Made by a program: the position numbers and the translations under genes. Below, one piece after another: positions 9,225 to 17,193 of a stretch of DNA of 64,000 bases. Under the pieces are notes generated by a model, which worked only from the letters and a program-made list of their open reading frames with translations, searched no databases and was not told the origin of the DNA. The number at the start of each line of letters is the position of its first letter. Within the stretch, counting starts at the first letter, position 1. The DNA is taken from positions 1-64,000 of the forward strand of contig JAKAKL010000004.1 of the NCBI GenBank assembly GCA_021824565.1. The letters are read 5' to 3'. The DNA is from Bacteroidota bacterium. GTDB taxonomy: Bacteria; Bacteroidota; Ignavibacteria; Ignavibacteriales; Ignavibacteriaceae.

Positions 9225-10076
9225 ATGAGTGTAAGCTTACTAAATAAATTTTCCGCGTTAATTAAATTATCAAGACCGCTAAATACTTTTATTACTTTTA
9301 TATCAATTATTGTCGCTTCTTTAATATGCGCCGGCGGAGAATTCCTACTTCTTAAAGTTGCTTTAGCCGCCGCAGCGGGAGGCTTTACAGCCGCTGGCGG
9401 AAATGTTATTAATGATATCTTTGATATTCAGATTGACAAGCTAAACAAGCCTGAAAGACCGCTGGCTAACAATACTATTTCAAGGAATTCAGCCGCCGCG
9501 TTTTACATCATGCTTAATATTTTTTCTCTTACCGTTTCGTTCATAGTCGGCGTAATTCCTTTTTTGATTGTACTAATTACTATTTCCTTTTTGTTCATTT
9601 ACTCATTGGTATTAAAAAAGAAAATTTTGTTGGGCAATATTACAATTGCGCTCTTAACCGGACTTGCATTCATATACGGCGGGGTTGTTGTTGGTAATTG
9701 GAAGTCTTCTATTATACCCGCAGCTTTTGCTTTCATAATTAATTTAATTAGAGAGATAGTGAAAGATATGGAAGATCAAGAAGGAGATGCAAAGTTAGGA
9801 GTAATTACTTTTCCCAGTAAGTTTGGATTTGCGCGGGCTAAAAAAACAATATTATTTTTCTCAGCGCTTCTTATTGCTGCGACTTTTCTTCCTTACCTGT
9901 ACGGTATATATAATCTGAAATTTTTTATTATAGTAATGGTTCTTGTTAACCCGATTATTGTTTACGCCATGCGGTCCTTGTTTAACGACGACTCAATAAA
10001 AAATTTAAGAAAGCTAAGCTCGTTATTAAAGCTGTGCATGTTATTTGGATTAGCTGCAATTTATTTTGGCAAATGA
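9225..10076 (+). CDS. UbiA-family prenyltransferase, (geranylgeranyl)glyceryl phosphate synthase-like
   Basis: Polytopic membrane prenyltransferase of 283 aa. The two Asp-rich Mg/diphosphate-binding motifs are intact: NVINDIFDIQIDKLNKPERP near residues 63-82 and VKDMEDQEGDAKLGVITFP near residues 180-198. Their exact form is closest to digeranylgeranylglyceryl phosphate synthases of archaeal ether-lipid synthesis, which have homologues in FCB bacteria, rather than to UbiA or MenA. Substrate remains inferred; chlorophyll, heme or quinone prenylation are alternatives. The stop overlaps the rnhB start (ATGA). Confidence 0.85.
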   Translation: MSVSLLNKFSALIKLSRPLNTFITFISIIVASLICAGGEFLLLKVALAAAAGGFTAAGGNVINDIFDIQIDKLNKPERPLANNTISRNSAAAFYIMLNIFSLTVSFIVGVIPFLIVLITISFLFIYSLVLKKKILLGNITIALLTGLAFIYGGVVVGNWKSSIIPAAFAFIINLIREIVKDMEDQEGDAKLGVITFPSKFGFARAKKTILFFSALLIAATFLPYLYGIYNLKFFIIVMVLVNPIIVYAMRSLFNDDSIKNLRKLSSLLKLCMLFGLAAIYFGK

Positions 10077-10678
10077 AGAACTTTGATAATTCATATTTAA
10101 GCGAAAGTATAAAACTGATTGCCGGCGTGGATGAAGCCGGGCGCGGTCCGCTTGCCGGACCGGTTGTAAGTGCATCCGTAATTTTCGCTCCCGATGTTTA
10201 TATCGACGGTGTGAATGATTCAAAAAAACTTTCTGAAGCCGAAAGGGAAGAGCTGCTTCCGCAAATTTTAAGAAGAGCTGTTTCGTATTCAGTTGCGGCA
10301 GTATCTCACGGAAAGATAGATGAGATAAATATTCTGCAGGCATCGCTGCTGTCAATGAAAGTAGCAGTAAGCCGGCTTCACATTCAGCCGCAGTTAATAC
10401 TTATTGACGGAAACAAAACTTTTGAATACTCAGTTCCAGCCATCGCAGTAGTAAAAGGCGATTCAAAATCATTTTCAATTGCAGCCGCTTCAATTATTGC
10501 TAAAGTTGCCCGAGATAGAATTATGAAACGATTGGATAAATATTTCCCGGATTATAATTGGCAGAAAAACAAAGGCTATCCCACCAAAGAACATATTGAG
10601 GCTGTTAAAACATACGGCGCAAGTTCTCTCCACAGGAAATCTTTTTTAAAGAATATACTTGTTTATGACAAAGTCTAG
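10073..10678 (+). CDS. rnhB: Ribonuclease HII
   Basis: Endonuclease that cleaves the RNA strand of RNA-DNA hybrids and removes misincorporated ribonucleotides. The ATG at 10073 is preferred because it forms an ATGA overlap with the UbiA stop and gives the standard 201 aa; an in-frame ATG at 10034 would add 13 unconserved residues inside UbiA. Active-site motifs are GVDEAGRGPLAGPVV, NDSKKLSEAERE, ILIDGNK and AKVARDRIM, supplying the DEDD carboxylates. It overlaps yraN by 20 nt. Confidence 0.96.
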   Translation: MKNFDNSYLSESIKLIAGVDEAGRGPLAGPVVSASVIFAPDVYIDGVNDSKKLSEAEREELLPQILRRAVSYSVAAVSHGKIDEINILQASLLSMKVAVSRLHIQPQLILIDGNKTFEYSVPAIAVVKGDSKSFSIAAASIIAKVARDRIMKRLDKYFPDYNWQKNKGYPTKEHIEAVKTYGASSLHRKSFLKNILVYDKV

Positions 10679-11030
10679 TAAAGAGATCGGCGAAGAAGGC
10701 GAAAAGCTTGCGGTTGATTTGCTTAAATCAAAACAGTTTGAGATAATAAAACAGAATTACCGCTTTGGTAAAGGTGAGATCGATGTTATTGCTAAAGATC
10801 CGCGCGACGGCTTTCTCGTCTTTGTGGAAGTTAAAACACGGCAGAATTTAGAATACGGCGAACCTGAGTATGCTGTTACTCAATCTAAAATAAAACAAAT
10901 CAAGAAGATTGCAGAAATGTATTTGTATGAAAAGGAAATCGACGAAATCGAATGCCGCTTCGATGTAATTGCGATTTTATTCCGGCAAGACCTTCCGCCA
11001 TTGATCAATCATATTGAAAATGCTTTTTGA
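10659..11030 (+). CDS. yraN: YraN/UPF0102 family putative endonuclease
   Basis: Small restriction-endonuclease-fold protein of the UPF0102/YraN family, role unproven. The motif order is visible: GEEGEKLAVDLLKSKQFEII, then GEIDVIAKDPRDGFLVFVEVKTR, containing the D...ExK catalytic core, then a C-terminal helical region. Length (about 121-123 aa) is typical. It almost always follows rnhB in bacteria, as here. Translation may start at 10659 or at the in-frame ATG at 10665; both lie inside rnhB. Confidence 0.93.
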   Translation: MFMTKSSKEIGEEGEKLAVDLLKSKQFEIIKQNYRFGKGEIDVIAKDPRDGFLVFVEVKTRQNLEYGEPEYAVTQSKIKQIKKIAEMYLYEKEIDEIECRFDVIAILFRQDLPPLINHIENAF

Positions 11031-11102
11031 AATAAAGCTTTGATTTGCTTAAGTTATAATAGTTCTTACTGCTCGTCTTTGCAATTGCGGATTGCAGCCG
11101 CT

Positions 11103-11135
11103 GAAGGGAAAGCCATTTCCTTCTAACGGTTTTTT
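11103..11135 (+). terminator. Probable intrinsic terminator after the rnhB-yraN block
   Basis: GAAGGGAAA at 11103-11111 pairs with TTTCCTTC at 11116-11123, leaving one bulged G. After a 6-nt gap a run of six T follows at 11130-11135. It lies about 75 nt after the yraN stop and before the unrelated gene at 11187, where a transcript end is expected. Confidence 0.5.
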
Positions 11136-11186
11136 CATTTTAGTTTTATTAATTAAAATACTTAATAACTAATTCCGGGAGTCGAT

Positions 11187-11681
11187 ATGAAAAAGTTAAT
11201 CTGCATTGCTTTAATCTTTGCTTCATCTTCATTATTTCCACAGTCAATAGAAAATTCGCATAATATAATTTATGCGGAACTATTAGGGAACGGGCTTTTC
11301 TCATCTCTCAATTACGAAAGAGAAGTTTCAAACAATGTTAGCTTGCGTTTTGGTTTGGGGTTTGCCTTTAGCAATTCCCTGTCTAATTCAGGATCGCATC
11401 ATACTACTGCATTCTTCCCGATTGCAATGTGCAACTATACTTTTGATGTTTATGGAAATAATTTTATTGAAGTTGGCGGCGGGCTCTTAATTTCATCAAC
11501 CAATTTTGAAATAACCAATGACAAATACCCGCAGTCACAGTCTGTAGCAGTTCCCACAACCGCGATTGGTTACCGCTACAGCCCTAAAGACGGAGGAATA
11601 TTTTTCAGTGCTGCGTTTGATATGTTTATTATGACAGGTATTTATCCCTGGGCAGGCTTAGGCATTGGCTATAGGTTTTAG
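11187..11681 (+). CDS. Small outer-membrane beta-barrel-like protein of unknown function
   Basis: Unrecognised 164-aa exported protein. Residues 1-19 are a clear signal peptide (MKKLICIALIFASSSLFPQS). The rest alternates short amphipathic strands, with repeated 'YERE..NNVSLRFGLGFAFS' and 'FIEVGGGLLISS' patterns, and ends in an aromatic residue (GIGYRF), the usual C-terminal signal of outer-membrane barrels. An 8-strand barrel fits the size. A good ribosome binding site (GGGAG) precedes the ATG. It stands alone between a terminator-like hairpin and a tandem-repeat array. Confidence 0.7.
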   Translation: MKKLICIALIFASSSLFPQSIENSHNIIYAELLGNGLFSSLNYEREVSNNVSLRFGLGFAFSNSLSNSGSHHTTAFFPIAMCNYTFDVYGNNFIEVGGGLLISSTNFEITNDKYPQSQSVAVPTTAIGYRYSPKDGGIFFSAAFDMFIMTGIYPWAGLGIGYRF

Positions 11682-11752
11682 CTGCATAAGAATATTGATC
11701 AATATCGCGCCAATTTAATTCATGTTTCTTATGTTCACTAAAATAAATTGAA

Positions 11753-12067
11753 GAATTCTTCAGGAAGATTCTGGAATTCCTCGGAGAATTTCTGCAATTC
11801 TTCGGAAAGATTCCGGAATTCTTCAGAACATTTCTGCAATTCTTCGGAAAGATTCTAAAAGTTCGGCTGGAAATTCTAGAAGTTCGGCTGGAGATTCCGG
11901 AAGTTCGGCTGGGAATTGCAGAAGTTCGGCTGGAGATTCCGGAAGTTCGGCTGGAGATTCCGGAAGTTCGGCTGGAAATTGCAGAAGTTCGGCCGGAGAT
12001 TCCGGAAGTTCGGCTGGAAATTGCAGAAGTTCGGCTGGAAATTCCGGAAGTTCCAACAAGAATTCTC
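11753..12067. repeat. 21-nt tandem array 1 (15 units)
   Basis: Fifteen consecutive units of exactly 21 nt with no indel. Two subfamilies are visible. Units 1-5 follow GAATTCTTCGGAAAGATTC plus two bases. Units 6-14 follow GAAGTTCGGCTGGAAATT plus three bases, in which the last third varies between 'CCG', 'GCA' and 'CTA' and the first 13 bases are nearly fixed. Unit 15 is degenerate. It lies between two convergent genes. Open frames exist across it on both strands, but this follows from a period divisible by three, and no ribosome binding site supports them. Function unknown. Confidence 0.93.
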
Positions 12068-12240
12068 GAATTTCGCACTTTTTTTGAAAAACTAACGAGA
12101 TTAAATCTTTTTACAGATGAAAATAAACTTGTCCGTGACTCACAGTCACAAGAAGGAAGTTGATAATGTATTTGGTGATTAGAGTATTAAGCAGAACACG
12201 CTGAAGTGTGTGCCGCGGGTTTAGGAAAAGCAATTCCGCT

Positions 12241-13368
12241 TTACCGGAACGAGTTGAAATATCCTATACCTTTATCAGAATTTGTTTTTAAAAACTTAAT
12301 TGCTTTGTCTTGTTCAACCCTGGCGTAATCCGGCAGATTAATTCTATTTCCTATTTTATTTAGTAATCTTTCGTCAAATAAAATTATATCTCCGCTTTTT
12401 ATAATCATTAGAATATCTTTCGGATCAATACTGAAGAATGAGTTGAAGAAATTGTCCGATTTTTTTTCGGCTATTACAATATCTGCGTCAAAATCTTTTG
12501 CGATTGCGCCACGTCGTTTTAAATTCCAGATTTTTGCCGGAGACGAAGTTAAAGAATTATAAAGTTCCTGGTCTGTTAATAGATTTGTACTTCGCGCGAG
12601 CCTTAGATGATCCCATAAATTCCAGCCGGCGCTTACAGTAGAATCAGTTCCGAAAAGAATGTTTGTTTTTCTCTTAAGCTTATCAACACAGGAAGTCTTT
12701 CCGTACAAGAAATTATTTGAATCCGGGCACCAAACAACCGCCTTAAAATGCGCCGCTTGCTTTTCGTCCATCATTATTGCATGAACGCCGATAATTTTTC
12801 TATGAAATATATTCCATCGAATTAGCTCATTGATCTCTGAATACGCTTCGTCGTTTGTTCCTTCACCGATGTGAATTACAAACGGCTTTTTGTTCAGCGT
12901 GAGCAGCAGCTTAGCTTTCCAATTTTTTTCAAGTCTTATTGAATGAAGGTAATTGTATTGCGTAAATACATCAATTAGATAATTCTTTTGTACAGAATAA
13001 CTGCCGTGATCGACAACAGTGGTAACGCCGTTAAGAATATTTTTGTGTATGCCGTGTGCGATTCTTTCATCGCGAGGGATTTTTTTTATTCTTTCAATTT
13101 CATCTTTATTAACCCGGTGAATATCTTCGCCCCATTCTACGTAATCTTTATATCTTTTATTGCCGAGTTTAGGGAAAAGATTAAACTCAAGGTGATCATG
13201 CGAATTAATTAAGCCGGGAAACGCGATAGCATTTTCAAATTCTATTTTATCTTCTTCGCTGTATGCTTTGTCTCCGCTCCAGATGCTGCTGGAAGTGAAC
13301 TTCCCGCTTTCAATTTTTAGCCATTGACTGCCTGCTGATTCGAGCAATTCAAGGTTTGTTAAAAGCAT
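12241..13368 (-). CDS. Amidohydrolase-superfamily metal-dependent hydrolase
   Basis: Cytosolic TIM-barrel hydrolase of the cytosine/guanine deaminase-like subgroup (relatives: TRZ/ATZ, S-adenosylhomocysteine and aminofutalosine deaminases). Metal-ligand motifs visible are PGLINSHDHLEF (HxH), FVIHIGEG (His), GVHAIMMDE (His) and FGTDSTVS (Asp). The C-terminal SSPAKIWNLKRRGAIAKDFDADIVI closes the composite beta domain. At 375 aa it is slightly short for the family. It starts 1 nt after the methyltransferase stop, so the two form an operon, head-to-head with a radical SAM gene. Substrate unknown. Confidence 0.82.
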   Translation of the reverse strand: MLLTNLELLESAGSQWLKIESGKFTSSSIWSGDKAYSEEDKIEFENAIAFPGLINSHDHLEFNLFPKLGNKRYKDYVEWGEDIHRVNKDEIERIKKIPRDERIAHGIHKNILNGVTTVVDHGSYSVQKNYLIDVFTQYNYLHSIRLEKNWKAKLLLTLNKKPFVIHIGEGTNDEAYSEINELIRWNIFHRKIIGVHAIMMDEKQAAHFKAVVWCPDSNNFLYGKTSCVDKLKRKTNILFGTDSTVSAGWNLWDHLRLARSTNLLTDQELYNSLTSSPAKIWNLKRRGAIAKDFDADIVIAEKKSDNFFNSFFSIDPKDILMIIKSGDIILFDERLLNKIGNRINLPDYARVEQDKAIKFLKTNSDKGIGYFNSFR

Positions 13369-13369
13369 T

Positions 13370-14122
13370 TCATTTCCTTATAAACATTCCGTAAACCAAC
13401 GGCATCCCGGAGAATTTATCATAAATGTGAAGCGCGTTCTTTTCAGCATAATAATGTTTCACTTCTTCAGTTATAAATTTTTCTTTTGTCTCAATGATTT
13501 TCCAATTAAATGTGCGGCATAGTTTCATTACTTCGTCAATAGTATAAATGTAATTTTTTACTTCAAGTGTCTTGCCGTTATCTTGAAAAGTTCGTTTGCC
13601 GCCGGACTTTAAAATCTCCGGATGCAGATCGGTGATAATAATAATTCCGCCGGGCTTAAGCCAATCATTCCAGAATGAAAATATCTTCTTTAGGTTTTTT
13701 ATCTGCGCTATTACAAGAGTAGATGAAATAAAATCAAATGAGGATTTTAGAAACGGCAAGGAGGAATCATCTTTAATTAAATATGCTGTGTAAGATGGGA
13801 ATTTTTGTTTAAGTTTTTCAAGCATGTTGGATGACACGTCGCAGCCGGTTATGCTTTTAGGATTTTGAGAGATAAATCTTTTCCAATTTCTGCCGGTGCC
13901 GCAGCCGTAATCGAGAATGTTTCTTTCTTCCAGGTTTATATTGACGAAAAAAGAATCAAGAATTTCTTTCTCTAATTTGAAGACAAGGTTATTATCCTCA
14001 AGGTCATAAGTGCTCGCCCAAATGTCGTAAGCGTCTTCCGGGTTTAAAGGCGCATCAAGAAGATTATGGAAATGATTTATAACATTTTTTAACTTCATCT
14101 TCGGACTTATATTAAAACTCAA
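13370..14122 (-). CDS. Class I SAM-dependent methyltransferase
   Basis: Methyltransferase of 250 aa with the SAM-binding motif I ILDYGCGTGRNW near residue 95. Motif II/III-like segments follow (ITGCDVSSNML, FDFISSTLVIAQIKN, LKPGGIIIITDLHPEI). The product most resembles small-molecule methyltransferases such as UbiE/malonyl-ACP types. It is transcribed with the amidohydrolase (1-nt gap) and diverges from the radical SAM gene at 14159, only 36 nt away, so promoters must overlap. The acceptor substrate cannot be inferred. Confidence 0.82.
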   Translation of the reverse strand: MSFNISPKMKLKNVINHFHNLLDAPLNPEDAYDIWASTYDLEDNNLVFKLEKEILDSFFVNINLEERNILDYGCGTGRNWKRFISQNPKSITGCDVSSNMLEKLKQKFPSYTAYLIKDDSSLPFLKSSFDFISSTLVIAQIKNLKKIFSFWNDWLKPGGIIIITDLHPEILKSGGKRTFQDNGKTLEVKNYIYTIDEVMKLCRTFNWKIIETKEKFITEEVKHYYAEKNALHIYDKFSGMPLVYGMFIRK

Positions 14123-14158
14123 AATGATTATGACTCTTAAATCGTATTCAAATAATCC

Positions 14159-15670
14159 ATGAACAAAATACTTTTATTTAATCCACGCGCGGGCAGGTAC
14201 AATCATAGAGTACCGAATTCAATTTTGCAAGTAGCTGCGTCAATTCACGGCAAATACGATTACGCAATTGTCGACGGCAACATGGAAACTGACGCATGGA
14301 GCAAGTTAAATGATTATTTGAAGACCGGCGAGTATAAATATTTCGGCTGCACAGTAATGCCGGGACCGCAGCTAAAGCAGGCGATTCCATTTACAAAGAA
14401 AATTAAATCTGAATATCCCGATGTAATAAATATTTGGGGCGGTTACTTCGCCTCAAATCAGTATAGAACGTCGATCAGTTCGGATTATGTTGATTATGTA
14501 GTTTATGGACCTGGCGACAGCGCTTTCCCAAAACTAATTAATGCTCTGAAAAACGATCTTCCTGTTAATGATATTGAAAACCTTGTCTTCAAAAATAATC
14601 TGGAGATAATAAAAACTCGGAAAGCGCCGCTGCTCGATCAGGATTCGCTTCCGGAGCTGCCTTATGATTATCTAAATAATTTCTATCCGGTAAAAAAATA
14701 TTTAGGGAAAACATTTTTAGGTAAAAGAACGTTAGGCTATCACTCAAGTATTGGATGTCCTTTCACGTGTGCTTTCTGCGGTGTTGTACCGATTTACGAA
14801 GCGAGATGGAAAGGGAAGTCGGCGGAAAGAATGTACAGGGAAATAAAATATATAAAAGAAAAATACGGCGCCGACTCGATAGAGTTTCATGATAATAATT
14901 TCTTCGTATCGGAGAAAAGGATAATTGAGTTCTGCAAATTAATTAAAGATGAAAAAATGAATTGGTGGGGAGAAAGCCGGATCGATACGATGGACAGATA
15001 CGACGATTCAACTTTGTACTTGATGCGCGAAGCCGGATGCCGCATGGTTTTCTTCGGTGCAGAGAGCGGCAGCGATGAACTTCTAAATAAAATGGAAAAA
15101 GGCGGAACGCAAACCGGAGCTTTATTAATTAGCTTTGCTGAGAGACTCAGAAAGTTTGATATAATTCCAGAATATTCTTTTGTGCTCGGCTTTCCAGCGG
15201 AAACGCCGGAGAAAGTAATTCGTCAGATTGAAGATGAAATCGCGTTCATCAAAAAAATTAAAGAGGCGAATCCGGCAGCGGAAATTATTATTTATATTTT
15301 CAGTCCGGTGCCGACTGAAGGCTCGGAGCTTTTTATTCAAGCCAAGGAAATGGGATTTAAATTCCCGCAGAGGCTTGAGGATTGGCTTGAGCCGGAATGG
15401 GAAAAATTTGATCTGCACCGCAATCCGCTTACTCCGTGGCTTACAAGAGGAATGGTAAATAAGATTCACAACTTTGAGACTGTGTTGAATGGCTTTTCAC
15501 CGACAGTTTCAGACTACAAACTTTCACACTTTCAACGAAAGCTTATAAAATTATTTTCATCGTTCCGGTATAGAAATAATTTTTTTGCGTTCCCTTACGA
15601 AATCAAAGCTCTGCAGAAATTCTGGTTAAGATATAGGAAGCCCGAAGTGGAAGGATTTTATATGCAGTGA
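14159..15670 (+). CDS. B12-binding radical SAM protein
   Basis: Radical SAM enzyme of 503 aa with an N-terminal cobalamin-binding-like Rossmann domain (residues ~1-140; GYFASNQYR and VVYGPGDSAFPKLI are typical). The core has the cluster motif GCPFTCAFCGVVP (CxxxCxxC) near residue 200 and the GAESGSDELLNKMEKG strand. Family members are B12-dependent methylases, cyclases or C-C bond formers acting on lipids or natural products; the reaction here is unknown. It diverges from the methyltransferase-amidohydrolase pair and faces a second radical SAM gene. Confidence 0.87.
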   Translation: MNKILLFNPRAGRYNHRVPNSILQVAASIHGKYDYAIVDGNMETDAWSKLNDYLKTGEYKYFGCTVMPGPQLKQAIPFTKKIKSEYPDVINIWGGYFASNQYRTSISSDYVDYVVYGPGDSAFPKLINALKNDLPVNDIENLVFKNNLEIIKTRKAPLLDQDSLPELPYDYLNNFYPVKKYLGKTFLGKRTLGYHSSIGCPFTCAFCGVVPIYEARWKGKSAERMYREIKYIKEKYGADSIEFHDNNFFVSEKRIIEFCKLIKDEKMNWWGESRIDTMDRYDDSTLYLMREAGCRMVFFGAESGSDELLNKMEKGGTQTGALLISFAERLRKFDIIPEYSFVLGFPAETPEKVIRQIEDEIAFIKKIKEANPAAEIIIYIFSPVPTEGSELFIQAKEMGFKFPQRLEDWLEPEWEKFDLHRNPLTPWLTRGMVNKIHNFETVLNGFSPTVSDYKLSHFQRKLIKLFSSFRYRNNFFAFPYEIKALQKFWLRYRKPEVEGFYMQ

Positions 15671-15729
15671 AAGGAAAGGAAGAAGAAAAGGTAAAGATAA
15701 AGGCAGAGGTAAAGTAAAAAATATAAATT

Positions 15730-17178
15730 TTATTGAATAGCTATGTTAATCTTTTTATTCTTTAAATAGCTTGAGAGTTGAACGCGGAGCTTAACCAGTT
15801 TTATAAGATAAAAAATAAGATGTGGAAAGTCTTTGAAGATTTTCTTTGAAAAAATTTTCTTAGCTCTGTACTCGGCGTGAACAAAGCGGTGAAGAATCTT
15901 ATAAAAATTTCTTTCATAAGAGCCGTGGAAAAGCATATCAAGATCGTCCGAATCCAGCCAGTTAGTTTTAGCGTTCAATTGCTGTTTTACAATATGATAA
16001 AACTTTGTTCCCGGCAATGGATAGGAAACTGAAACTCCAATATCATCGGGCAAATTATCCAGGATCATTTTACGCGTAAGTTTAATATCGTTCCAATCTT
16101 CGCCGAGATAGCCGAACTGGATAAAGAATGCGATTTCAATTCCGAGTTTGCGCGCTTTTTTTGCGGCTTCATATATTTGTTCGACCGTAATCCCTTTATC
16201 CATTGCGTTAAGGATCTTCTGGCTGCCGGATTCAGCGCCGATCCAGATTGTTTTGCAGCCGGATTCTTTTAAATCATTCAATGTGCTTCCTTTTATAAGA
16301 AGATCCGGACGCGACAAGCATTTGTACGGGACAATTGTGTTTTGTCTTTTCATCTCGGAGGAAAAATCTTTTATCCAATTTGTTTTAAGCCCAAAGATGT
16401 CATCGGTAATCCAAAGATGATCGATTGAATATTTTTCTTTCAGCGTTTTGATCTGCCCGGCAACGTGCTTCGGCGAGCGGGAAGAATATGTCCTCCCGTA
16501 CAGCGGCTTTGCGCACCAGTTGCAGCTGTAGGGGCATCCCCGTGTAGTGGAAATATTTAAAGAAAAATATCCGTGGTTCTTTCGCCAGATATTTTGATAT
16601 GCCGGTAAATCGACAAAAGTATAATCAGGATTAGGAAGCGAGTCCAGATCAGAAATTAAAGCTCTGCCTGAAGTTGTAAATACTGAATTATCTTTTATGA
16701 ATTTTAAGCCATTAATATTTTCTCTTGTCGACAAAAAATAATTTTCTGCAAAAACTTTAACCGTTTCCAAAAGTGTTTCCTCTCCTTCGCCGTAGATTAT
16801 AGCGTCGCAGCCCGCGCTAAAATATTCGGCGGGGAAATCTGCGGCATCGGAACTATAAATTAAAACCGGGATGGACAAAACTTTTGCTTCGCTTATAGCG
16901 CTTACTGCGGCGCTGCGCATTTTTGAGAGACACATTTTAGTCAGGTAATTAAATTCATCGTCATAGATGAGAAGAATATCGGGTTTAGAAATTGCAATTT
17001 GCGAGATGAAATCATTTACACCGCGGCTTAGCATCGCATCGAAAAATATAACTTCATGCCCTGCGGCTTTTAATAATGCAGCCGCGTATAAAGAGCCGAG
17101 CGGCGGGTAAGGCATATTTCGCTTCATCTCTTTCGGGTCTAAAATTCTAAAATACGATTGTCCTATGAGTATTTTCAT
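15730..17178 (-). CDS. B12-binding radical SAM protein
   Basis: Second radical SAM enzyme of the cobalamin-binding class (482 aa). The N-terminal domain carries PYPPLGSLYAAALLKAAGHEV and DAIIYGEGEETLLETVKV. The catalytic core has TTRGCPYSCNWCAKPLYG (CxxxCxxC), followed by WITDDIFGLKTNW and GAESGSQKILNAMDKGI. It follows the GT4-nucleotidyltransferase gene by 15 nt and is convergent with the first radical SAM gene. It may modify a lipid- or glycan-linked product made by its neighbour; that is inference from position only. Confidence 0.87.
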   Translation of the reverse strand: MKILIGQSYFRILDPKEMKRNMPYPPLGSLYAAALLKAAGHEVIFFDAMLSRGVNDFISQIAISKPDILLIYDDEFNYLTKMCLSKMRSAAVSAISEAKVLSIPVLIYSSDAADFPAEYFSAGCDAIIYGEGEETLLETVKVFAENYFLSTRENINGLKFIKDNSVFTTSGRALISDLDSLPNPDYTFVDLPAYQNIWRKNHGYFSLNISTTRGCPYSCNWCAKPLYGRTYSSRSPKHVAGQIKTLKEKYSIDHLWITDDIFGLKTNWIKDFSSEMKRQNTIVPYKCLSRPDLLIKGSTLNDLKESGCKTIWIGAESGSQKILNAMDKGITVEQIYEAAKKARKLGIEIAFFIQFGYLGEDWNDIKLTRKMILDNLPDDIGVSVSYPLPGTKFYHIVKQQLNAKTNWLDSDDLDMLFHGSYERNFYKILHRFVHAEYRAKKIFSKKIFKDFPHLIFYLIKLVKLRVQLSSYLKNKKINIAIQ

Positions 17179-17193
17179 TTCGCCAGTTAAAAA

